Shown: in pieces, positions 31,921 to 37,534 of the stretch | How positions within the stretch are numbered: position 1 is the stretch's first letter | Layout: the number at the start of each line of letters is the position of its first letter | Assembly (NCBI GenBank): GCA_947589185.1 | Contig: CANQCK010000013.1 | Span: forward strand, 1 to 37,534 | Direction of reading: 5' to 3' | DNA: 37,534 nt | Source of the DNA: an uncultured Clostridia bacterium | GTDB taxonomy: Bacteria > Bacillota > Clostridia > Oscillospirales > Ruminococcaceae | The notes under the pieces: generated by a model | The model's database searches: none | What the model saw: the letters and a program-made list of their open reading frames with translations, nothing else | What the model was told of the DNA's origin: nothing | Position numbers and translations under genes: made by a program

Positions 31921-33888
31921 TCACCGTTGCCCCTTAAGCTCCGCAATCTTATCCCTCAGAAATGCTGCGTGTTCAAACTCAAGAAGCTTGGCAGACTCTT
32001 TCATCTGCCTTGTTAAATCTTCTATCAGCTTGTTCATCTCCTGCTTGGACATCTTATTTCTCTGCCGTGCGGAATATTCAACTTCCTCCTTAGTGGAGAT
32101 CTCTATAACATCACGTACGTCCTTTACAATAGTCTTAGGAACAATACCGTGCTTTTTGTTATATTCCATCTGAATTGAGCGACGTCTCTCAGTCTCTGTT
32201 ATTGCCATCTCCATAGAGCGTGTAACCTGATCTGCGTACATTATTACCATACCCTCGGCGTTTCTTGCGGCACGCCCTATCGTCTGAATAAGAGAGCTTT
32301 CCGACCTAAGAAAGCCTTCCTTGTCAGCGTCTAAAATCGCCACGAGCGAAACTTCGGGAATGTCCAGCCCCTCACGCAAAAGATTGATTCCCACAAGAAC
32401 ATCAAACTCGCCCAGACGCAAATCACGTATGATTTCCATTCTCTCTATAGCGTCAATGTCGTGGTGCATATACCGAACAGCTATCCCATAACCTTTGAGA
32501 AACTCGGTCAGATCTTCAGCCATTTTCTTTGTCAGTGTTGTGACTAAAATCCTCTGTTTTTTTTCGATCCGAATGTTTATCTCAAAAAGCAAGTCTTCTA
32601 TCTGCCCCTGAACAGGCCGTACAGAGATTTCAGGGTCAAGAAGTCCCGTAGGTCTGATGACCTGCTCAACGATTTGAGCAGAGTGTTCCTTTTCAAATTC
32701 TCCAGGCGTTGCCGAAACAAATACCGCCTGATTAATATGGTCATAAAACTCATCAAACTGTAAAGGGCGGTTATCAAGTGCAGACGGAAGCCTGAAACCG
32801 TAATCTATAAGAGTAGTCTTTCTTGCTCTGTCGCCCGCATACATTCCCCTCACCTGCGGAAGACTGACGTGCGATTCGTCAACCATAAGCAGAAAATCAT
32901 CGGGAAAATGGTCGAGCAAAGTGTATGGCGTTGAGCCCGCGGGACGTCTCGCCAAAACTCTGGAGTAGTTTTCTATACCACTGCAAAAACCGATTTCCTG
33001 TAGCATTTCAATGTCATAATTAGTTCTCTGAGCAATTCTCTGTGCCTCTATCAGCCTGTTGTTGTCAGTGAAGAATTTTACTCTTTCGTCAAGTTCCTCT
33101 CTAAGCTCCTCAATAGCCTGCGACATCTTATCCTTTGCGACTATATAATGCGACGCAGGGAAAATCGCAACGTGATTGAGCGTCGAGATAAGCTCTCCTG
33201 TTATAACATTGATTTCCGAAATTCTGTCTATCTCATCTCCGAAAAATTCTATTCTGTAAGCAGTATCAGTATGGCTCGACGGAAAGATTTCTACAACGTC
33301 TCCCCGAACCCTGAACTTGTTTCTCTCAAATGCAATATCGTTTCTCTCATACTGAATACCAACAAGCTCAGCCAAAAGCTTGTCACGGGATTTTTCCATA
33401 CCCTTTCTTATTGAAACCACCATAGAGCGGTACTCCTCAGGGTCGCCGAGAGAATATATGCAGGAAACCGACGCTACAACTATAACGTCACGCCTTTCGG
33501 CAATTGCCGTTGTCGCTGAATGTCTCAGCTTATCTATCTCAGAATTAATCGACGCGTCCTTCTCTATATAAACATCGGTGCTGGGAACATAAGCCTCCGG
33601 CTGATAGTAGTCGTAGTACGAAACAAAATATTCAACGGCGTTATTGGGGAAGAACTCCTTAAACTCGCTGCAAAGCTGAGCTGCCAGAATTTTATTATGA
33701 GCCAGAACAAGCGTAGGCTTATTGACCTTCTCTATCACATTTGCCATAGTAAAAGTTTTTCCCGAACCGGTAACACCGAGCAAAGTCTGCTCCTTAAAGC
33801 CGTTTTTAATACCGTTTACCAGCTTTTCAATAGCCTCAGGCTGGTCTCCTGTCGGCTTGTATGACGAAACTAACTGAAATTTATCCAT
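31921..33888 (-). CDS. uvrB: Excinuclease ABC subunit UvrB
   Basis: Damage-verifying helicase-like core of nucleotide excision repair, 655 residues. Walker A is GVTGSGKT (about 39-46), the beta-hairpin inserts in [12 protein letters not shown], and the DEAD-type box is VDESH. Helicase motifs V/VI are [12 protein letters not shown] and QTIGRAARN. The UvrC-binding UVR domain is at the end ([16 protein letters not shown]). ATG 33888 has TAGGAG five bases upstream and is 14 bp after radC. The last codons (KGQR) are formed by a GGTAACG/CGTTGCC repeat stem, so repeat sequence has grown into the gene's 3' end. Confidence 0.98.
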   Translation of the reverse strand: MDKFQLVSSYKPTGDQPEAIEKLVNGIKNGFKEQTLLGVTGSGKTFTMANVIEKVNKPTLVLAHNKILAAQLCSEFKEFFPNNAVEYFVSYYDYYQPEAYVPSTDVYIEKDASINSEIDKLRHSATTAIAERRDVIVVASVSCIYSLGDPEEYRSMVVSIRKGMEKSRDKLLAELVGIQYERNDIAFERNKFRVRGDVVEIFPSSHTDTAYRIEFFGDEIDRISEINVITGELISTLNHVAIFPASHYIVAKDKMSQAIEELREELDERVKFFTDNNRLIEAQRIAQRTNYDIEMLQEIGFCSGIENYSRVLARRPAGSTPYTLLDHFPDDFLLMVDESHVSLPQVRGMYAGDRARKTTLIDYGFRLPSALDNRPLQFDEFYDHINQAVFVSATPGEFEKEHSAQIVEQVIRPTGLLDPEISVRPVQGQIEDLLFEINIRIEKKQRILVTTLTKKMAEDLTEFLKGYGIAVRYMHHDIDAIERMEIIRDLRLGEFDVLVGINLLREGLDIPEVSLVAILDADKEGFLRSESSLIQTIGRAARNAEGMVIMYADQVTRSMEMAITETERRRSIQMEYNKKHGIVPKTIVKDVRDVIEISTKEEVEYSARQRNKMSKQEMNKLIEDLTRQMKESAKLLEFEHAAFLRDKIAELKGQR

Positions 33889-33902
33889 ATATACTCCTAT
33901 TT

Positions 33903-34586
33903 CTAATCAAACAGCGGAATAAGTCCTATTTCCTTAAAAGACAGCACACCGTCCCTGCCGACGATAATATGATCGAGAATTTCAATGTCTATCGCCTTTA
34001 AACTTGATCTTATCTGCCTTGTAAGCAGCTTATCAGCATCAGACGGATTACAGGAAGCGTCGGGATGGTTGTGGGCTATAATAATGTTTGTGCTGTTTGC
34101 TTTGAACGCCGCCTCCGCTATCTGTCTTGCATAAACTGACGCAGATTTATTTGTTCCCTTTGATACAGTAGTATTTGAAATTACGTTCAGACCGTTATCA
34201 AGACAGCAAACCTTAAACTCCTCCTTAGTAAGACCTATAAACGCTACTGAAAAATACTCCCTGACCTTTTCAATCGTATTCAGACATTTTGTCGTATCCA
34301 TTCCTGTTTCATAGAACCTCAGCATCTGAGGTATCATCTTAATAAGCGTTGCCGAGTTCTCAGAAATCCCATCAACACTCATAAGTGCTTCAATCGACGC
34401 ATCAAAAACAGCCGATACCGAGCCGAATGTGTCTATCAGTCTGTGAGCAATCAGATTTGTGTTCTTTCTGGGAATACTGTATGTCAAAAGCAGTTCAAAC
34501 ATCTCGTGAGGTTCAAAGCTGTCAAACCCCATTTTGAGAAATCTCTCCCTCAGCCTCTGTCTGTGACCTTCATGCGGTGCGTCCAT
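33903..34586 (-). CDS. radC: RadC family JAB-domain protein
   Basis: 227-residue protein with an N-terminal helix-hairpin-helix region ([20 protein letters not shown]) and a C-terminal JAB/MPN metal domain. The metal motif reads [17 protein letters not shown] (H-x-H-P and distal Asp). The family was named for repair but its reaction is unproven; many members behave like metal-dependent deubiquitinase-fold proteins. It is the first gene of the radC-uvrB unit under the LexA-like box at 34634-34645, which supports a damage-response link here. Confidence 0.92.
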   Translation of the reverse strand: MDAPHEGHRQRLRERFLKMGFDSFEPHEMFELLLTYSIPRKNTNLIAHRLIDTFGSVSAVFDASIEALMSVDGISENSATLIKMIPQMLRFYETGMDTTKCLNTIEKVREYFSVAFIGLTKEEFKVCCLDNGLNVISNTTVSKGTNKSASVYARQIAEAAFKANSTNIIIAHNHPDASCNPSDADKLLTRQIRSSLKAIDIEILDHIIVGRDGVLSFKEIGLIPLFD

Positions 34587-34633
34587 AATTATGTCAACTT
34601 CCCTTCTCTGTCTAAAAGGTGAAATTCTTTAGT

Positions 34634-34682
34634 GAACCTATGTTCTTTTTGATATTATACTATATTATTTTTAGATTGTAAA
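34634..34682 (-). promoter_or_regulatory. lexA box: Promoter with LexA box, radC-uvrB unit
   Basis: Minus strand TTTACA (34682-34677), 17-base spacer, TATAAT (34659-34654). About 8 bp below is GAAC-N4-GTTC (34634-34645), the exact core of the Gram-positive SOS box, at the transcription start. Confidence 0.75.
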
Positions 34683-34713
34683 GTGCATTTTATTAAAAAG
34701 TGTGCTATACTAG

Positions 34714-34804
34714 AGGCAAGAAGCAAGAAGCAAGAGACAAGAGGCAAGGGGCAAGAGGCAAGAGGCAAGAAGCAAGAGACAAGAGGCAAGAAGCAAGAAG
34801 CAAG
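34714..34804. repeat. Heptad tandem repeat (ARGCAAG), 13 units
   Basis: Thirteen direct 7-base units: AGGCAAG or AAGCAAG, with AGACAAG and GGGCAAG variants. There are no gaps over 91 bp. Shorter runs of the complement (CTTGCYT) lie after uvrB (31879-31911) and uvrA (28321-28341). The array lies between the divergent radC and rluA-type promoter regions and could change length by slippage. Confidence 0.9.
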
Positions 34805-34861
34805 ATAATATTGATTATAACTTAGCTGTATAGATAAAGATAAAAAAGGAATGTCTAAATT

Positions 34862-35815
34862 ATGAGAACATTTATTATAAACGAAAACGATTCAGGTCAA
34901 AGGCTTGACAAGTTTATTGCCAAGTCGGTCAAAAATCTTCCTAAAAGTTTGATGTACAAATACATTCGTCTCAAGCGTATCAAGATAAACGGAAAACGCT
35001 GTGAAATTTCTACCCGCCTGAACGTCGGAGACGAGATCCAGCTCTACATAAACGACGAATTTTTTGATTTCCCTAAAGACGACAGCTTTATGAGTGTTAC
35101 ACCAAATATCGACGTCATCTACGAGGACGAAAATATTATCCTGGTCGATAAGCCGTCGGGGCTTGTTGTTCACGAGGACGACGACAACAGCATTGATACT
35201 CTTATTAACCGTATAAAACGCTATCTTTACGACAAAAAAGAGTTCAATCCCCAAAACGAACTGTCATTTTCGCCTGCTCTGTGCAACAGGCTCGACAGAA
35301 ACACTTCGGGGATCGTTATGTGTGCAAAAAATGCAGAAAGTCTCAGAATTTTAAATCAGAAGATCAAAGACCGTGAACTTCATAAGCACTATTTGTGCAT
35401 ATGTGTTGGAACTTTTGAGAAAAAAGAGGATACTTTGAAAAACTATCTGTTTAAAGATGAAAAAAGCAAGACCGTAAGTATTGAAAATACTAAAAAACCG
35501 AAAAATAAACAGATACTGACAAAATATAAAGTTTTGAAAGAAAAGAATAATCTCTCGCTTGTTGAAATAGATTTATTAACAGGACGAACTCATCAGATAC
35601 GAGCACATATGGCTTATATAGGTCACCCTTTGCTCGGGGACGGAAAATACGGCATAAATCAGATAAATAAAAAGTACGGCGTTAAAACTCAAACGTTATG
35701 CTCTTACCGCTTGACGTTTAACTTTAACACCGACTCAGGTATACTTGAATACCTAAATAAAAAATCGTTCATAACAAAGACTCCTTGGTTTGTCGGAAAA
35801 TTCTTTAATGATTAA
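34862..35815 (+). CDS. RluA-family pseudouridine synthase
   Basis: rRNA-modifying enzyme converting uridine to pseudouridine, 317 residues. There is an N-terminal S4 RNA-binding domain (about 13-65: GQRLDKFIAK, then IKINGKRCEISTRLNVGDEI). The catalytic domain has VDKPSGLVVH, the active-site Asp145 in NRLDRNTSGIV, and GRTHQIRAHMAYIGHPLLGDGKY. Complete. The specific target (RluC-, RluD- or RluB-type) cannot be decided. It starts 57 bp after the heptad array; the ribosome binding site AGGA is about 11 bases before ATG 34862. Confidence 0.95.
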   Translation: MRTFIINENDSGQRLDKFIAKSVKNLPKSLMYKYIRLKRIKINGKRCEISTRLNVGDEIQLYINDEFFDFPKDDSFMSVTPNIDVIYEDENIILVDKPSGLVVHEDDDNSIDTLINRIKRYLYDKKEFNPQNELSFSPALCNRLDRNTSGIVMCAKNAESLRILNQKIKDRELHKHYLCICVGTFEKKEDTLKNYLFKDEKSKTVSIENTKKPKNKQILTKYKVLKEKNNLSLVEIDLLTGRTHQIRAHMAYIGHPLLGDGKYGINQINKKYGVKTQTLCSYRLTFNFNTDSGILEYLNKKSFITKTPWFVGKFFND

Positions 35816-35831
35816 AAATATGAATTTTTTC

Positions 35832-35860
35832 TTGATTTTTTGTCGAATTTTTGGTATAAT
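35832..35860 (+). promoter_or_regulatory. Promoter of the PHP gene
   Basis: TTGATT (35832-35837), 17-base spacer, TATAAT (35855-35860), about 36 bp before ATG 35897. Confidence 0.75.
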
Positions 35861-35896
35861 AGTTGTTAATTTAGAGTTTAGAATGGAGGTCAGTGT

Positions 35897-36742
35897 ATGA
35901 AAGGCGACTTACACTGTCACACAACATTATCAGACGGTTCGCTTGGCATTGAGGAGATCATTGTTCAGGCTAAGAGAACTAACATAGATGTTCTGTCAAT
36001 AACCGATCACGACACGCTTTCTTCCTATAACAGAGCTTCTGTTCTAGGAGAAAGATATGGAGTTAAAATAATTTCCGGCGTTGAGCTTTCCGCTTGGGAC
36101 GAGGAAAGAAACTGCAAGGTACATATTCTCTGTTATGCTCCGCAAAAGCCCGACAGACTAGAAGGTCTTTGTCTTAAATCATGTGAGATAAGAAAATCCT
36201 GTTCAAAGGATATGATTGAAAAGGTTAAAGAACTTTACCCTATCACAACCGAATCGGTTACTAAGTATGCTAAAAGCAGTAAGAGCATTTACAAACAACA
36301 CATTATGAGAGCTTTGGTCAATTACGGATATGCTGTCGACCTCTACGGGGAATTGTCAGACAGATTGTTCACCAAAAACGGCGAAGGCTCTATTCTTGTT
36401 ACGAGAAGATACCCAAGCGTTGATTTTGTTCTTGATTTAATTCACTCTGCAAGAGGAGTTGCTGTTCTTGCTCACCCCTGTATGTTCGACAATATCGAGC
36501 TTTGCAAACAATTAGCTGATAAAAATAAGCTGGACGGTATTGAGGTATATCACTATTCCGCTGACGAAAAGTCTCAGAAAATACTTGAAAATATTGCTAA
36601 AGATCATGACCTTATCGTTACGGGCGGCTCTGACTTCCACGGACTGTATAACGCTGTTCCCACTCATATTGGCAGCAGAACTACCGATGAGGAAAATATA
36701 AATAAATTATATGCACTGATTGCGGAAAATTCACAAAAATAA
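35897..36742 (+). CDS. PHP-domain phosphoesterase (YciV/TrpH-like)
   Basis: 281-residue metal-dependent phosphoesterase. The trinuclear-metal motifs are visible: DLHCHTTLSDG at the start (H6, H8, D13), SITDHDT near residue 38, GVELSAW near 60, VAVLAHPCMFD near 194, and GGSDFHG near 247. In E. coli the homologue (RnaseAM/TrpH) acts on 3'-5' nucleoside bisphosphates and RNA 5' ends, so a role in RNA turnover is plausible. GGAGG stands seven bases before the ATG. It has its own promoter and follows the pseudouridine synthase by 81 bp. Confidence 0.93.
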   Translation: MKGDLHCHTTLSDGSLGIEEIIVQAKRTNIDVLSITDHDTLSSYNRASVLGERYGVKIISGVELSAWDEERNCKVHILCYAPQKPDRLEGLCLKSCEIRKSCSKDMIEKVKELYPITTESVTKYAKSSKSIYKQHIMRALVNYGYAVDLYGELSDRLFTKNGEGSILVTRRYPSVDFVLDLIHSARGVAVLAHPCMFDNIELCKQLADKNKLDGIEVYHYSADEKSQKILENIAKDHDLIVTGGSDFHGLYNAVPTHIGSRTTDEENINKLYALIAENSQK

Positions 36743-36746
36743 ATAT

Positions 36747-36962
36747 TTACTCATTATGTGCAAATTTCATCAAAGCATCGCATTTTTTCTGCATTTTAAA
36801 TGCTTCTTCCATTAAAATCACAAGTACATTTAATATATTTTCATCATATAAAGCGGATTCAAAAAATGATGTAAGAACTGTTGATAAACCAACTAATGTA
36901 TCAGATTCATATTTTATGTCCTCAATATCAGTTACTATTTCTTCCGTAATTGTTTTACCCAT
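36747..36962 (-). CDS. Small hypothetical protein (71 aa)
   Basis: A helical, acidic N-terminal part (TITEEIVTDIEDIKYESD) is followed by hydrophobic helical repeats and a Lys-rich end (FKMQKKCDALMKFAHNE). It is possibly a soluble helical bundle. AAGGGA lies a few bases before ATG 36962, and a good promoter is upstream (37000-37028). Its 3' end faces the PHP gene 4 bp away. No family recognised. Together with the ribbon-helix-helix genes it may belong to an acquired block. Confidence 0.65.
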   Translation of the reverse strand: MGKTITEEIVTDIEDIKYESDTLVGLSTVLTSFFESALYDENILNVLVILMEEAFKMQKKCDALMKFAHNE

Positions 36963-36999
36963 TGACGTCCCTTCCCTTTTGTTTAATATGTTTACTTTT

Positions 37000-37028
37000 A
37001 TTATATAATCTCGTGATTATTTATTCAA
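37000..37028 (-). promoter_or_regulatory. Promoter of the small gene 36747-36962
   Basis: Minus strand TTGAAT (37028-37023), 17-base spacer, TATAAT (37005-37000). Confidence 0.7.
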
Positions 37029-37069
37029 TAGGTAAAGTAAATAAATATTAGTGTGTAAATTTGTGTATA

Positions 37070-37105
37070 TTGACTATTCTATACAAATATGATACACTTT
37101 GTATA
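37070..37105 (+). promoter_or_regulatory. Promoter and palindromic operator of the RHH genes
   Basis: TTGACT (37070-37075), 17-base spacer, TACACT (37093-37098). The inverted repeat TATACAAA (37080-37087) / TTTGTATA (37098-37105), 10-base gap, overlaps the -10. This is the usual layout for self-repression by a small DNA-binding protein. Confidence 0.65.
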
Positions 37106-37131
37106 TATAATTCTGATTTTAGGTGAAAAAT

Positions 37132-37323
37132 ATGCCAGCTAGTAAAGCACAGCAAAAAGCAACACATAAGTATAATAAAAATCACTATGACAGGCTTGAA
37201 ATGCAAGTACCAAAGGGTGAAAAAGAAAATATTGTAGCACATGCTAAGGCACACGACGGTACTTTGAATAAATTTCTAAACCGAGCAGTTAGTGAGGCTA
37301 TTGAGAGGGATAACGAAAAATAA
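37132..37323 (+). CDS. Ribbon-helix-helix (Arc-like) protein, first of a tandem pair
   Basis: 63 residues. After a Lys-rich start (PASKAQQKATHKYNKNHYD) comes a strand RLEMQVPKGEKENI. Helices around AHAKAHDGTLNKFLNRAVSE then give the ribbon-helix-helix fold of Arc/CopG-type repressors. The ATG at 37132 is seven bases after AGGTG; the GTG at 37123 overlaps it. The promoter has a palindromic operator, so autoregulation is likely. Related proteins act as plasmid copy or antitoxin regulators, but no toxin gene is seen in the window. The next gene is a near copy. Confidence 0.8.
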   Translation: MPASKAQQKATHKYNKNHYDRLEMQVPKGEKENIVAHAKAHDGTLNKFLNRAVSEAIERDNEK

Positions 37324-37349
37324 CAAACACTAAAAGGTGTGATAAAATA

Positions 37350-37534
37350 ATGCCTGCTAGTAAAGCTAAAATAAAGGCAAATGCAAAGTATAATAAAAAT
37401 CACTATGACAGATTAGAAATGAAAGTATCAAAGGGTGAAAAAGAAAATATTGTAGCACATGCTAAGGCACACGACGGTACTTTGAATAAATTTCTAAACC
37501 GAGCAGTTAATGAGGCTATTGAGAGAGATAATAA
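37350..37534 (+). CDS. Ribbon-helix-helix protein, second copy (partial)
   Basis: Near duplicate of 37132-37323, 218 bp downstream, running off the window end after about 61 codons. The first about 16 residues differ (PASKAKIKANAKYNKNHYD), while the stretch from KGEKENIVAHAKAHDG onward is the same in protein and almost the same in DNA. The start ATG at 37350 is preceded by AAAAGGTG. No promoter lies between the two, so they form one transcript. Confidence 0.8.
   Translation, partial: MPASKAKIKANAKYNKNHYDRLEMKVSKGEKENIVAHAKAHDGTLNKFLNRAVNEAIERDN

Noticed and set aside
34714-34804. Heptad array as a CRISPR array
   Set aside because: The units are contiguous 7-mers without spacers, and no cas genes are present.

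Overview
The window looks like chromosome of a low-GC Firmicute, most likely a Ruminococcus-type clostridium (Oscillospiraceae). This is inferred from the AT-rich DNA, strong AGGAGG ribosome binding sites, canonical TTGACA-N17-TATAAT promoters, the style of the UvrA/UvrB/RadC proteins, and the Zn-transporter and CstA variants. No species can be fixed from sequence alone. Most genes lie on the minus strand; cstA, the rluA-type gene, the PHP gene, the IS3 remnant and the terminal ribbon-helix-helix genes are on the plus strand.

Layout. (1) 1-8619: seven FtsX-like ABC permease genes, all minus, built from duplicated modules with a consensus promoter in front of each module and no ATPase in the window. 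(2) 9183-12118: a TetR-controlled redox operon (flavin-reductase-like protein, TetR, aldo/keto reductase, flavodoxin, and a truncated FMN-reductase-like gene). Its promoter carries two palindromic operators. (3) 12195-16150: a patchwork with an orphan gene, a 3' half of tRNA-Pro next to the tail of a lost gene, cstA with its own promoter, gene debris, and an IS200/IS605-type element. (4) 16170-19926: a zinc-type ABC uptake operon (small Cys-containing membrane protein, binding protein, ATPase, permease, lipoprotein). (5) 20060-20677: tag, a DNA repair glycosylase. (6) 21071-24671: a three-gene operon of a small HTH protein, an HTH/coiled-coil protein and an OLD-type ATPase-TOPRIM protein; this is the best candidate for an uncharacterised defence system. 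(7) 24741-25960: a decayed IS3-family element. (8) 26126-26475: tRNA-Gly, tRNA-Arg and tRNA-His from one promoter. (9) 26568-34682: two membrane proteins, then uvrA with a Cys-rich DUF3795-type gene, and radC-uvrB; both repair units carry a LexA-like box at the promoter. (10) 34714-36742: a 13-unit heptad tandem repeat, an RluA-type pseudouridine synthase and a PHP phosphoesterase. (11) 36747-37534: a small unknown gene and two tandem ribbon-helix-helix genes with a palindromic operator; the second is cut by the window end.

How things work together. The uvrA and radC-uvrB units form one predicted SOS-controlled nucleotide excision repair module, with tag as a separate alkylation repair gene. 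The zinc operon has the full set of binding protein, permease and ATPase. The redox operon is an autoregulated stress response. Short dispersed repeats are a strong theme: five copies of a GACACATAGA-stem hairpin, mostly acting as 3'-end terminators; an inverted pair of about 80-bp repeats downstream of uvrA and uvrB; and a 33-bp repeat that marks a broken gene end at 9183 and recurs next to the OLD cluster.
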